A stretch of 64,000 nucleotides of DNA from Planosporangium thailandense (GTDB lineage: Bacteria > Actinomycetota > Actinomycetes > Mycobacteriales > Micromonosporaceae): assembly GCF_011947195.1 (NCBI RefSeq), contig NZ_JAATVY010000031.1, forward strand, positions 1 to 64,000. The letters are read 5' to 3'. The notes below the pieces were generated by a model that worked only from the letters and a program-made list of their open reading frames with translations, ran no database searches and was not told the DNA's origin. Of the stretch, positions 15,495 to 24,121 are shown piece by piece. The position numbers were made by a program, and so were the translations under genes. How positions within the stretch are numbered: position 1 is the first letter of the stretch; every line of letters begins with the position of its first letter.

Positions 15495-15802
15495 GCCGTG
15501 ATCGTCTCCTTCGCAGAGCGAACCTTCAGCCTGGATGCCACCCTGCCGGCGGCCCCCGGCGCGCGCCAGCGACTTAATCGACAATCAACACACGCCTAAG
15601 CCGCGACCTCCGCCCGTTATGGAAACCGGGCAAACGGGCGCCGGGCCCCGGCCGGGCCGGCACGTGCCGGTTGCCGTGCAGGAAACCCGACATAGATATT
15701 CCTCACCGGTTATTGTCCGGCGCCCGCCGGGCCGGCAAGCTCCGCATCGACGCGGATGCGGTGTGGTGACCGCTGGTGGCGGGCGACGAGGGGACCGGAC
15801 AG
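15495..15802. other. 308-bp gap between BlaI and the membrane-anchored binding protein
   Basis: This divergent intergenic region has no credible ORF. It contains two less GC-rich stretches (about 15570-15600 and 15690-15720) that are likely promoter areas, and short GC-rich dyads between them. I see no TACA...TGTA dyad of the BlaI type. Confidence 0.5.
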
Positions 15803-16840
15803 ATGTCGAAAGTGGAGGAACGGACGGCTGACGCCGCGTCGGACCCGGTCGCCAGACAGCGGCGCCGCCGCGATCTCATGCGCCGGCTCCGGCTCGCCGG
15901 GCTCGCCGCGGTGGTGCTCACCACCGTGGCCGTCGTCGTGGTCACCGTCGTCGACGTGGCGCCCCCGTCCAAAGACGACCTGATCCGCGAGGCCGGGCTG
16001 ATCGGCAAGAGCGAGCTGAGGATCGGCGTCAAGGACGACCAACCCGGTATCGCGCTGCGTGACGAGAAGACCGGAGCCTACAGCGGCTTCGACATCGACA
16101 TCGCCTACATGATCGCCGCCGAGCTCGACTTCACCCGCGAGCAGGTCCGGTTCTACCCCATCGAGAGCAAGGACCGCGCCCGCATGCAGGCCCGCGACGG
16201 CGACGGGTTCGTCACCGTCGACCTGGTGGTGGCCAGCTACAGCATCACCGCCGAGCGGCGGGCCATGCCCGACGTGGGCTTCTCGGCCCCGTACCTGCGG
16301 ACGGCGCAGTCGGTGCTGACCCGACGCGACCACCCCACCGTGCAGTCGCTGGGTGACCTGCGCGGCGAGAAGGTGTGCTCGCTCACCACCTCCACCTCCG
16401 AACAGCTCGCCGAGCGGTCGGGGGTCCAGGCGTACACCAAGAACAAGATCAGTGACTGCGTGGCCGGGCTGCGGCGCGGCGATTTCGACGCCGTCACCAC
16501 GGACGCCGCCATCCTCGCCGGCTTCGCCCACCTCTACCACAACGAGCTACGCATGCACGCCCTCGGCGTGGACGCCGATGAGCGCTGGGGCATCAACGTC
16601 GGCACCAACTCCGCGCTCAGGGACCTGGTGAACCTGGCGCTCTACCACTCCAAGTACGACCCGCGGGACGACCGGTGGGAGGAGGCGTTCCGCACCAACC
16701 TGCTGCCGGAGGAGCGCGACAGCCTGCCCCAGCAGGTCGCCATCGACGAGCAGCCGCCGGTGGACAAGGTCCGGATCCGCGAGTGGCCGTGGCGGATGCG
16801 CGCGCTCGCCCGGCCGGGTGCCGAGGCGGCCACGTGGTGA
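15803..16840 (+). CDS. Membrane-anchored family-3 (glutamate-type) binding protein
   Basis: A 345-residue protein starting at the ATG at 15803, with GAGGGGA eight bases before it. Instead of a lipobox it has a membrane anchor (about residues 30-54) and then a family-3 solute-binding domain: ELRIGVKDDQPGIALRD, the FDIDIAYMIAAEL motif, DLVVASYSITAERR and GDFDAVTTDAAILAG. This fold binds polar amino acids such as glutamate. There is no permease or ATPase; the next gene overlaps its stop by four bases (GTGA) and encodes a polytopic membrane protein. The pair resembles in layout, not in proven homology, the GlnH-GlnX sensor pair of mycobacteria and corynebacteria. Confidence 0.85.
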   Translation: MSKVEERTADAASDPVARQRRRRDLMRRLRLAGLAAVVLTTVAVVVVTVVDVAPPSKDDLIREAGLIGKSELRIGVKDDQPGIALRDEKTGAYSGFDIDIAYMIAAELDFTREQVRFYPIESKDRARMQARDGDGFVTVDLVVASYSITAERRAMPDVGFSAPYLRTAQSVLTRRDHPTVQSLGDLRGEKVCSLTTSTSEQLAERSGVQAYTKNKISDCVAGLRRGDFDAVTTDAAILAGFAHLYHNELRMHALGVDADERWGINVGTNSALRDLVNLALYHSKYDPRDDRWEEAFRTNLLPEERDSLPQQVAIDEQPPVDKVRIREWPWRMRALARPGAEAATW

Positions 16841-17859
16841 CGCCCCCACTGCTCGACCGACGGCCGGCCGCCCGCAGCGACCACTGGCTGTACGCGCTGC
16901 TGCCGGCGTTCCCGGTGCTGCTGCTGGTCATGCGGCTGTGGTATCTGAGCGGGCAGGACCTGCAGACGCTGCTGCTGCTCATGCAGTACGTCAGCCCGCT
17001 CGGCCTGGTGACCACGCTGCTGGTGACCCTGGTGTGGATCCCGCCGGCGATCGTGCTGCTCATCCGGGCCCTCGGGGCCCTGGAGGAGACGAGCGACCCG
17101 GCGGAGGCCGCCCGGCGGCCCACCTGGCTGGTCCGCGCCGCCCGACGCGTACCCGACTGGGTCGTCGCGTCCGCGGTGCTGCTGGCGGCGCTGACCTGGC
17201 AGATGCGGTTCCTGCCGATGCTGCTGATGCTGGCGCTCGCCATCACCGGGCTGACCGTGCGGCAGCGGTTCCCGGACAACCCCCGGCTGGTGCGTGCCGC
17301 CTGCGTGGCGGCGCCGGTCGCCGCCGCGGTCGCCGCGTACCTGTGGCTCGCGCCCGCCATCGTGCAGGCGATGGTCGCGCGCGAGCCGGTCACCGCGGCG
17401 CTGCTGCTGCTCCCACCCGCGGTGGCGCCCCTGCTGACCGGTCCGGTGCCGGCCCGCACCGCCCGTCCGGTGACGCACGCGGTCGCGATCGCCGCCCTGA
17501 TGGTCGCGCCGATCCTCGCCGGCGCGATCCTCCTGAAGGCCCCGATCCTGCCGACCGTCGCCGTCGAGGTCGGCGCCGCGCCGGGCGCCGCACCGGTACG
17601 GGTGGTGATCGGGCACGTGATCGTGGTCGACAACCAGATGACCACCCTGCTCGACGAGAACGGTGCCGTCCAGTTCGTACTGACCTCGCAGGTCATGTCC
17701 GAGACGCTGTGCCCGGACGACCGGCAGATCCCCACCATTCCGGTCAGCGTCCACGACTGGCAGGTGGAGCAGACCGTGCTGACCTGGATCACGCCGTCCC
17801 ACGCGACGGGTCCGGTCGATCCGCGGTGCCGGGGGCGCGCCCTCGTACCCCACCGGTGA
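16837..17859 (+). CDS. Polytopic membrane protein of unknown function
   Basis: A 340-residue protein translated from the GTG at 16837, which overlaps the stop of the binding protein (GTGA). It has eight to ten hydrophobic segments, among them HWLYALLPAFPVLLLVM, GLVTTLLVTLVWIPPAIVLL and VVASAVLLAALTW, and then a C-terminal soluble domain of about 100 residues (VRVVIGHVIVVDNQMTTLL..., ending SHATGPVDPRCRGRALVPHR) with two cysteines. I do not recognise the family. Coupling to an anchored amino-acid-binding protein suggests a receptor complex in which this protein carries the signal or ligand across the membrane. No kinase or transporter motif is visible. Confidence 0.75.
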   Translation: MTPPLLDRRPAARSDHWLYALLPAFPVLLLVMRLWYLSGQDLQTLLLLMQYVSPLGLVTTLLVTLVWIPPAIVLLIRALGALEETSDPAEAARRPTWLVRAARRVPDWVVASAVLLAALTWQMRFLPMLLMLALAITGLTVRQRFPDNPRLVRAACVAAPVAAAVAAYLWLAPAIVQAMVAREPVTAALLLLPPAVAPLLTGPVPARTARPVTHAVAIAALMVAPILAGAILLKAPILPTVAVEVGAAPGAAPVRVVIGHVIVVDNQMTTLLDENGAVQFVLTSQVMSETLCPDDRQIPTIPVSVHDWQVEQTVLTWITPSHATGPVDPRCRGRALVPHR

Positions 17860-17880
17860 GGCGCGACTACGCTCGGCGCG

Positions 17881-18336
17881 GTGAAGAGGCTGCTGATCGT
17901 CCATCACATGGCGTCGCCGACCCTCCAGGCGATGTACGAGGCGGTGCGCGCCGGGGCGGGCACCGACGAGATCGAGGGGGTCGAGGTCGTCGCGCGGCCG
18001 GCGCTGACCGCCACGGCCGTCGACGTGCTCGAAGCCGACTGCTACCTGCTCGGCACGCCGGTCAACATCGGGTACATCAGCGGCGCGCTGAAGCACTTCT
18101 TCGACCAGATCTACTACCCGTGCCTGGAGGCGACCGCCGGTCGCCCGTACGCCGCGTACCTGCACGGCAACAGCGACGCGAGCGGCGCGGTCCGCGCCAT
18201 CGAGGCGATCACGACCGGCCTGCGCTGGCAACAGGTACGGCCGCCGCTGGTCGTCACCGGCGAGCCGGGCAAGGCGGGCCTCGACGAGTGCTGGGAGCTC
18301 GGCGCGATGGTCGCCGCGACGCTCGCCGGCAGCTAG
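17881..18336 (+). CDS. Flavodoxin / NADPH-dependent FMN reductase family protein
   Basis: A 151-residue protein starting at the GTG at 17881. It has the flavodoxin-like order: KRLLIVHHMASPTLQAMYEAV (phosphate loop region), EADCYLLGTPVNIGYISGALKHFFD (the WrbA-type FMN-binding stretch) and AAYLHGNSDASGA. It probably binds FMN and transfers electrons or reduces quinones. It lies 21 bp after the polytopic membrane gene, so it may be its third cistron. A strong inverted repeat follows 11 bp after the stop. Confidence 0.85.
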   Translation: MKRLLIVHHMASPTLQAMYEAVRAGAGTDEIEGVEVVARPALTATAVDVLEADCYLLGTPVNIGYISGALKHFFDQIYYPCLEATAGRPYAAYLHGNSDASGAVRAIEAITTGLRWQQVRPPLVVTGEPGKAGLDECWELGAMVAATLAGS

Positions 18337-18346
18337 CCACGGCTGA

Positions 18347-18406
18347 GCAATGTTGCGCACATTGCGGCCTCGGGGCGCCCGGAGACCGCAATGTGCGCAA
18401 CATTGC
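18347..18406. terminator. Perfect 21-bp inverted repeat with 18-nt loop
   Basis: Arms 18347-18367 and 18386-18406 are perfectly complementary. Each arm is itself nearly palindromic (GCAATGT...ACATTGC), so the strand could fold as one long hairpin or as two smaller hairpins. The position 11 bp after a stop fits a U-less actinobacterial terminator; the internal symmetry also fits a protein-binding site. Confidence 0.6.
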
Positions 18407-18866
18407 CCGGATTTCGCAGCGTCACATTACGGCTCGTATTTGATTACCCACGCTGGGCAATTTTCACGACCTTTTCCACCGCATTCCCCGGCCATCCCGC
18501 TCACATTTGCCCCGCCGGTGCCTGAATTCGACCACCACGATCGGTCCGGTGGCCCGTTCGTCGGGACGCAGACACCCGGCCGGCGGCCGCGCCTCGTCGC
18601 CTCGAACCAGTGAGTGCGAGGACATGCAAGGATCGTCCGGACATTACGGACGACGGACGAGGGCGTGACGACGCGTCGACACAGGCCGAGCTCGGACGAC
18701 CTCGACGGGCCCGTTTTGGCGTCGATATCCGTTAATGTCCGCCCCCGATAGTGGTCAATTTCGGCGGCTGCCTAGACAGCAATATTGCTTCTCACTAAGT
18801 TTTGTCCACCATCCGGTGGCGTTAAGGGACAGGGCGCGCCCCCGAGGGCTTTCGAATCGAGATGTA
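18407..18866 (+). promoter_or_regulatory. 460-bp leader region before the conservon
   Basis: No credible gene is present. The region is less GC-rich than its surroundings. Near the conservon it holds a palindrome GCAATATTGC (18779-18788), an AT-rich TTCTCACTAAGTTTTG stretch and a small CCACC-N4-GGTGG dyad (about 18809-18822). The conservon promoter most likely lies in 18720-18810. Confidence 0.4.
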
Positions 18867-21518
18867 ATGAAGCGCAACAGGTCCAGATCGATCAGACGGC
18901 AGATGATCGCGATGCTCACGCTGCCGTTGGTGGCACTCATCGGGCTCTACGCGTTCGCGCTCGTCACCGTGGCCAAACCGGTGCTCGACCTGCGCCTGGC
19001 CTCCGTCGCCGACCGGGACGTCCGCAATCCGGGCAACGCCGTCGTGGAAGCGCTCCAGGCCGAGCGGAAAGCGGCCGACGCGTACCTGGCCCTCGACCGG
19101 ATCGACCCCCTCACGCTGCAGTCCGCCGAAGCGACCACCGACGCCGCGGTGTCCAGGTACCGCCGGCTGCTCAGCCAGTCCGAACTCCGCAGCAACAACG
19201 ACGTGACCAGGCGCAAGATGGACGAGACCATCCAGGCGCTGGACAAGCTGCCCGCCGCCCGCCAGGCGGTGGCCACCAGCCCGGACCGCCCCACCGCCCG
19301 GATGCTCTACACCACCATCATCTGGGCCGTCTTCGCCCTGTTCGACTCGCTACCGGAAAGCGTGACGTCCGAGGTCGCCAAGGAACAGGCCGGCCAGACC
19401 GCGACCGCCCGCCTCAACGACCAGCTCAGCGAGGAGGACGCGGCCATCGCCGGCCTGGCCCTCGCACGCCGGTACACGCCGGTGGACTCGGTGGCGCTCA
19501 CCCAGCTGATCGGCGCCATGGCAAACCAGATCAACCAGGCGTCGGCGCTGTTCACTGGCGATCTCAAAGACCTGGTCGACAAGTTCATCGCAGATCCGAG
19601 AACCCAGGCCGTGTACGCCCACAACAACCCCATGCTGGCCAAGGGCATCAACGGCGGTGTCCCACCGACCGACCCCGCTACCTGGAACGCCGTCTACCAG
19701 CCGGCCCTCGCCCTGCTCAAGGCGTTCATCGCGGCTCTCGGCCAGGACATCAACCGGCGCATCAACGACGCGGCCGACACCGCGCGGCTCAATCTCACAC
19801 TGACCGGGCTCGGCGGTCTCCTCGCCGTCGCGCTCTCCCTGCTGCTCACCATCCGGCTCGGCCGGTCGGTCTCGGTACGTCTCGCCGGGCTGCGCGGCGC
19901 CGCGCTCGACCTCGCCGACGCCCGCCTGCCCGACGTGGTGGCCCGCCTACGCCGCGGGGAACGGGTCGACGCCGCGCTGGAGGCGCCTCCCCTGGATCTC
20001 GGTGACGACGAGATCGGACAGGTCGGCCAGGCGTTCAACCGGGTACGCCGGACCGCCATCGAAGCGGCGGTGGACGAGGCCACCCTCCGGCAGGGCATCA
20101 ACCAGTTCTTCGTCAACATCGCCCGGCGCAGCCAGAGCCTGCTCCACCGGCAGCTCGCCCTGCTCGACAGCATGGAGCGGCGCACCACCGAGCCCGAGGA
20201 GCTGGAAAACCTCTTCCGCATCGACCACCTCGCCACCCGCATGCGCCGGCACGCCGAGGACCTCGTCATCCTGGCCGGCAACACGCCCGGCCGGGGCTGG
20301 CGGCAGCCGGTACCGATGATCGACGTCATCCGCGGCGCCATCTCCGAGATCGAGGACTACTCCCGGGTCAAGCTCTCCGTACTCGGCGAGGAGGCGCTCA
20401 TCGGGCCGGCCGTCGGCGACCTGGTCCACCTGCTCGCCGAGCTGATCGAGAACGGCACCCACTACTCGCCGCCGACCACCCCGGTCATCGTCACCGGCCA
20501 GGCGGTGGGCAACGGCTTCGCCGTGGAGATCGAGGACCGCGGACTGGGCATGACGCCGGAGGCACTGGAGGCGACCAACCGGCGGCTGCTCAACCCGCCC
20601 GACTTCGACCTGGCCGACAGCGCCCAGCTGGGTCTGTTCGTCGTCGCCCGGCTGGCCGCCAAGCACGGCATCCGCGTTCAGCTCCGGCACTCGATCTTCG
20701 CCGGCGTCACCGCCGTCGTCCTGATCCCGACCGACCTGATCGTCGCGGTGGGCGAGCTGGGCGACGCCCAGCACGTGACCCCGCACAACGGGGTGACGCA
20801 GCAGTTCCCGGCGATGGTCGGGGCCGGCCAGCACCGGGCGGACGGCGACACGGAACCGGCCGCCGCCGGCACGAACGGGTACGCCGGACAGGACCAGCAG
20901 GAGTCGTTCGAGTGGCTGCGCAGCCGTACGCCGGTCCCACCGCCCACCGAGCCGCAGCCGGAGGCGCCGCTGCGCCTGACGGCTTCCGCCGAGCGACCGG
21001 ACACGCCGACCGCGTCCGACACGCCGACCTCACCCGCCGCGCCCGCCGCGCCAACCTCGCCCGCCGAGCCGACCTCACCCGCTCGCACCATCCCGGCCGC
21101 CGTGCCGATCCGGGCCGCCATCCCCGTCCAGCCCGCGCCGTCGGACCCGCCATCCCAGGCGACCGGCCCCCAGGCGACCGGACCCCAGGCGACCGGACCC
21201 CAGGCGACCGCACCTCACGCGCCGCTCCACGTCGCCGCGTCCGGGCCGACCGCCGAGGCCGAACCGGGATCCCCGACGGGCGATCCGGCGGCCACGGCTC
21301 CGCGACTCCCGAGACCCCGCGGGCTGCCCCGCCGCATCCGCCAGGCCAGCCTGGCGCCCCAGTTGAAGAACACGACAGCCTCGATCATCGACGCCGACCA
21401 GGCTCCCGTCGCGCCGACCCCTGAACTGATCCGGACCCGCATGTCGTCGTTCCAGGCCGGTATGAAACGGGGCCGCCGGGCCGGCGCAGGTCAAACCGGA
21501 CAGGAGGAGTACAAGTGA
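18867..21518 (+). CDS. cvnA: CvnA: sensor-kinase-like membrane protein of a conservon
   Basis: The 883-residue protein starts at the ATG at 18867. A membrane segment (about 14-34), an extracellular domain of about 280 residues that resembles the nitrate/nitrite-sensing type, and a second segment (about 310-330) lead to a HAMP-like linker, a dimerisation region (INQFFVNIARRSQSLLHRQ) and an ATPase domain with N-box ELIENGTHYSPP, G1 DRGLGM and G2 QLGLFVVARL. Family knowledge: in conservons this protein acts with CvnB, C and D like a eukaryotic G-protein-coupled receptor complex, and autophosphorylation is not generally shown. The C-terminal 230 residues are Pro/Ala/Thr-rich and contain an in-frame 15-bp repeat. 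Its stop overlaps cvnB by four bases. Confidence 0.9.
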   Translation: MKRNRSRSIRRQMIAMLTLPLVALIGLYAFALVTVAKPVLDLRLASVADRDVRNPGNAVVEALQAERKAADAYLALDRIDPLTLQSAEATTDAAVSRYRRLLSQSELRSNNDVTRRKMDETIQALDKLPAARQAVATSPDRPTARMLYTTIIWAVFALFDSLPESVTSEVAKEQAGQTATARLNDQLSEEDAAIAGLALARRYTPVDSVALTQLIGAMANQINQASALFTGDLKDLVDKFIADPRTQAVYAHNNPMLAKGINGGVPPTDPATWNAVYQPALALLKAFIAALGQDINRRINDAADTARLNLTLTGLGGLLAVALSLLLTIRLGRSVSVRLAGLRGAALDLADARLPDVVARLRRGERVDAALEAPPLDLGDDEIGQVGQAFNRVRRTAIEAAVDEATLRQGINQFFVNIARRSQSLLHRQLALLDSMERRTTEPEELENLFRIDHLATRMRRHAEDLVILAGNTPGRGWRQPVPMIDVIRGAISEIEDYSRVKLSVLGEEALIGPAVGDLVHLLAELIENGTHYSPPTTPVIVTGQAVGNGFAVEIEDRGLGMTPEALEATNRRLLNPPDFDLADSAQLGLFVVARLAAKHGIRVQLRHSIFAGVTAVVLIPTDLIVAVGELGDAQHVTPHNGVTQQFPAMVGAGQHRADGDTEPAAAGTNGYAGQDQQESFEWLRSRTPVPPPTEPQPEAPLRLTASAERPDTPTASDTPTSPAAPAAPTSPAEPTSPARTIPAAVPIRAAIPVQPAPSDPPSQATGPQATGPQATGPQATAPHAPLHVAASGPTAEAEPGSPTGDPAATAPRLPRPRGLPRRIRQASLAPQLKNTTASIIDADQAPVAPTPELIRTRMSSFQAGMKRGRRAGAGQTGQEEYK
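21156..21215 (+). repeat. 15-bp in-frame repeat x4 in the cvnA tail
   Basis: Four units beginning CAGGCGACCG encode Q-A-T-G-P (the last Q-A-T-A-P) in the disordered tail of CvnA. The 15-bp period keeps the frame, so copy number can vary without disrupting the protein. Confidence 0.9.
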
Positions 21519-21931
21519 CGGTTCAGCAGAGTTCCGGCTCGTCGGTCTTCAACTGGCTGCTCGACGACCTGGTGGACCGGGTGCCGTCGGTGCAGCGGGC
21601 AGTGGTGCTGTCGGTCGACGGGCTGCAGATGGGCGCCTCGCGCGGGCTGGCTCAGGAGGACGCCGAACACCTGGCGGCGCTGGCGGCCGGATTCCAGAGC
21701 CTGGCGCGGGGCGCCGCGCGCCACTTCGGCAGCGGACCGGTCCGCCAGACCGTCATCGAGATGGAGTCGGCGTTCCTGTTCGTCACCGCGGCGGGGCGGG
21801 GCGCCTGCCTCGCCGTACTCGCCGACGGCGACTCCGACATCGGGCTCATCGCGTACGAGATGGCGATGCTCGTGACGCGGGTCGGTCAGAACATGGCGAC
21901 GGGTCCCCGATCGACCACGGAAGCCGGATGA
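21515..21931 (+). CDS. cvnB: CvnB: Roadblock/LC7 domain protein
   Basis: A 138-residue Roadblock/LC7 protein starting with GTG at 21515, overlapping the cvnA stop (GTGA). It has the domain pattern FNWLLDDLVDRVPSVQRAVVLSVDGLQMGAS and then FQSLARGAARHFG. Roadblock proteins regulate small GTPases, and in the S. coelicolor cvn9 complex CvnB joins CvnA, C and D at the membrane. Its stop overlaps the cvnC start by four bases (ATGA). Confidence 0.93.
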   Translation: MTVQQSSGSSVFNWLLDDLVDRVPSVQRAVVLSVDGLQMGASRGLAQEDAEHLAALAAGFQSLARGAARHFGSGPVRQTVIEMESAFLFVTAAGRGACLAVLADGDSDIGLIAYEMAMLVTRVGQNMATGPRSTTEAG

Positions 21932-22308
21932 GCAACGCCTCCATGGCCGATGACTTCTGGATGGACTCCGAGGCGGGCCCGGTTGTGCGCCCGTACGCGA
22001 TGACCGGAGGCCGGGTGCGCCCGGCCGCGCCACTGGACATGGTCGCGTACGTGGTGGCCAAGGCCGGGCCCCGCACCCGGGCGCCGAACCTGCAGCCCGA
22101 GCACCGGGCGATCCTGGCGGCCGCGCGCCAGCCGATCACCGTCTCGGAGCTCGCCGCCCATCTCGACCTGGCCCTCGGGGTGACCCGCATCCTGCTCAGT
22201 GACCTGATCGAGCAGGGCCTCCTCTCGTCGTACGAGCCGAACGTCAGCACCGTGCAGCCCTCCGAGCGCATCCTCAAGGCGGTACTCAATGGCCTCCAAG
22301 CCCTCTGA
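21928..22308 (+). CDS. cvnC: CvnC: DUF742 protein
   Basis: A 126-residue DUF742 protein with the hallmark RPYAMTGGRVRP near the N-terminus and a winged-helix-like body (ILAAARQPITVSELAAHLDLALGVTRILLSDLIEQGLL). DUF742 is the third invariant component of conservons. The gene overlaps both neighbours (4 bp with cvnB, 20 bp with cvnD). Confidence 0.93.
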   Translation: MSNASMADDFWMDSEAGPVVRPYAMTGGRVRPAAPLDMVAYVVAKAGPRTRAPNLQPEHRAILAAARQPITVSELAAHLDLALGVTRILLSDLIEQGLLSSYEPNVSTVQPSERILKAVLNGLQAL

Positions 22309-22894
22309 CCCGACGCGGGTCCCCACCGCGCTCAAGATCCTGATCGCCGGCGGCTTCGGCGCGGGCAAGACCACGATGGTGGCTTCGGTCAGCGAGATCC
22401 GGCCGCTGCAGACCGAGGAGCTGCTCACCGAGGCGAGCACCGGGGTGGACGACGTCTCGGGGGTCGAGCAAAAGACCACCACGACGGTGGCGATGGACTT
22501 CGGCCGCATCACCATCGACGAGGAGATCGTGCTGTACCTGTTCGGCACGCCGGGGCAGGACCGGTTCTGGTTCCTGTGGGACGAACTGGCGCTCGGCGCG
22601 CTCGGCGCGGTGGTGCTGGCCGACACCCGCCGGCTCGAGGACTGCTTCCAGTCCATCGACTACTTCGAGCGGCGCGGCACGCCGTTCGTCGTGGCCGTCA
22701 ACTGCTTCGACGACGACGCCGAGGAGCACACTCCGGACGAGGTCCGCGAGGCGCTCGACCTCGAGCCGGACGTACCGCTGGTGTTGTGCGACGCCCGCAG
22801 CCGGGCGTCCAGCAAGGCGGTGCTCATCGCCCTGGTCCAGCACGTCATGGCCCAGCTTCGTCGCCCCACCTGGCCGGTCGCGCTGGTGCGCTGA
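22289..22894 (+). CDS. cvnD: CvnD: Ras-like small GTPase of the conservon
   Basis: A 201-residue GTP-binding protein. The P-loop is GGFGAGKTT (residues 21-29), the switch region has VEQKTTTTVAMDFGRI, G3 is LFGTPGQDRF and the base-recognition region is VVAVNCFDD. It is the effector switch of the CvnABCD complex, which in streptomycetes tunes development and metabolism. The 20-bp overlap with cvnC implies coupled translation. No P450 gene follows, unlike in some conservons. The stop is the first of a tandem 15-bp repeat. Confidence 0.93.
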   Translation: MASKPSDPTRVPTALKILIAGGFGAGKTTMVASVSEIRPLQTEELLTEASTGVDDVSGVEQKTTTTVAMDFGRITIDEEIVLYLFGTPGQDRFWFLWDELALGALGAVVLADTRRLEDCFQSIDYFERRGTPFVVAVNCFDDDAEEHTPDEVREALDLEPDVPLVLCDARSRASSKAVLIALVQHVMAQLRRPTWPVALVR

Positions 22895-22934
22895 CTGCCG
22901 GGCCGCTGACTGCCGGGCCGCAGACGCCGGGGTC
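22890..22934 (+). repeat. 15-bp tandem repeat x3 between convergent stops
   Basis: Units 22890-22904 and 22905-22919 are identical (GCTGACTGCCGGGCC), and 22920-22934 is a diverged third copy. The first TGA ends cvnD, and the second is in the same frame 15 bases on. The third unit carries the stop of the convergent membrane gene. Confidence 0.85.
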
Positions 22935-24027
22935 AGCCCGTGGCGGGGGACTGCCGGCGCCGCAGCAGGGCCCAGGCGAAGAGCCCGGCCGGGACGATGA
23001 GCCAGGCGGAGAACAGCCGGTACCCGAGGACGACCGCCGCGGCCGGACCCTGCCGGGCGCCGGCTGCCACCAGTGACGCCAGCAGGCTCGCCTCGATGAC
23101 GCCGACGCCGCCCGGGGTGATCGGAACCTGGCGGACGAGCTGGACCACCACGTAGACCGTGCCGAGCTGAAAGAGGCTCACCGGCAGGTCGAACGCCTCC
23201 GCGACGGCGGCCAGGCAGCCCAGGTCGGCCAGCCAGTTGGCCACGGCGAACGCCAGGGCGATCCTGCGGTGGAGCGCCGGCATGGCCTTCGTCGCGGCGC
23301 CGATGCGGCGGGCGACACCGATCCAGCGCCGGATCGGCGAGTCCTCGTCGGCGCTCCCGTCGGCCGGGCGCCGATCGCCCCACCCGCGGCCGTCCGCGCG
23401 GGCGCGCCTCGAACTCCAGACGGTGTACGCGCCCAGCGCGACGGCGGCCACCAGGGCGAGCACCGTACCGACCGGGTGCGCGTGGCCGATCGTTTCCGGG
23501 TGCGCCGCCAGGAGCAGGAAGAAGCCGAACAGGTACAGCAGGCCGAGTCCGAGGGCCGACAGCAGCCCGGACAGGACCATCACCGTGCCGGCCACCTCCC
23601 GGCTGGCGCCCCACTGCCGGAAGGCCCGGAACGCGAAGCCGGCCGAGACGGCGGAGCCCGCCGGCATGCTGATCGCGATCGCCGACCGGCTGTACGACAC
23701 CGCGAGGGCCCGCCAGATCGTGGTCGACACCCCGAACCCCCGCAGCAGCCACATCTGCTGCCGCGCGAACATCGACATCGACACGCCTTCGGCGACGGAG
23801 CCGAGCAGCAGCCAGGCCGGCTGCGCGCTGCGGACCGCCGCGACCACCTGGTGGGGCTGGGGCAGCCGGCTCCGCAGGGCCGCCGCGGCGGCGACCACCG
23901 CCACCGTGGCCAGGGCCACCCGCAGCCACCGGCGCTGGGTAGACCGGCGCGGGGTGGACCGGCGCTGCCCGGACTGTGGCGCGGCCGTGCCGTCCACAGT
24001 GCCGGTACGGCCGTTCACCTCGTCCAT
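22933..24027 (-). CDS. Lysylphosphatidylglycerol synthase TM-region family membrane protein
   Basis: A 364-residue protein from the ATG at 24027 (MDEVNGRTGTV), with GGGGGAAGGA about 12 bases upstream. It has seven to eight hydrophobic segments and the family motifs VSYSRSAIAISMPAGSAVSAGFAFR and VVVQLVRQVPITPGGVGVIEA, the latter being the PxxPGGxGxxE signature of UPF0104/LPG_synthase_TM proteins. It lacks the cytoplasmic aminoacyltransferase domain of MprF, so lipid flipping is more likely than lysyl-lipid synthesis. It is convergent with the conservon. Confidence 0.85.
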   Translation of the reverse strand: MDEVNGRTGTVDGTAAPQSGQRRSTPRRSTQRRWLRVALATVAVVAAAAALRSRLPQPHQVVAAVRSAQPAWLLLGSVAEGVSMSMFARQQMWLLRGFGVSTTIWRALAVSYSRSAIAISMPAGSAVSAGFAFRAFRQWGASREVAGTVMVLSGLLSALGLGLLYLFGFFLLLAAHPETIGHAHPVGTVLALVAAVALGAYTVWSSRRARADGRGWGDRRPADGSADEDSPIRRWIGVARRIGAATKAMPALHRRIALAFAVANWLADLGCLAAVAEAFDLPVSLFQLGTVYVVVQLVRQVPITPGGVGVIEASLLASLVAAGARQGPAAAVVLGYRLFSAWLIVPAGLFAWALLRRRQSPATG

Positions 24028-24121
24028 CCGCCTGAAGATCCTTCCCCCGTCACCGGCCCCGGGGAATAGTGACGGTCCATTCAGGCGCGACACCCCGCGA
24101 CACGCGCGGGCGTGTGCCGGA

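Noticed and set aside
16837-17859. Assignment as GlnX.
   Set aside because: The segment number and the lack of a large outer domain do not match what I recall of GlnX; only the gene order is similar.
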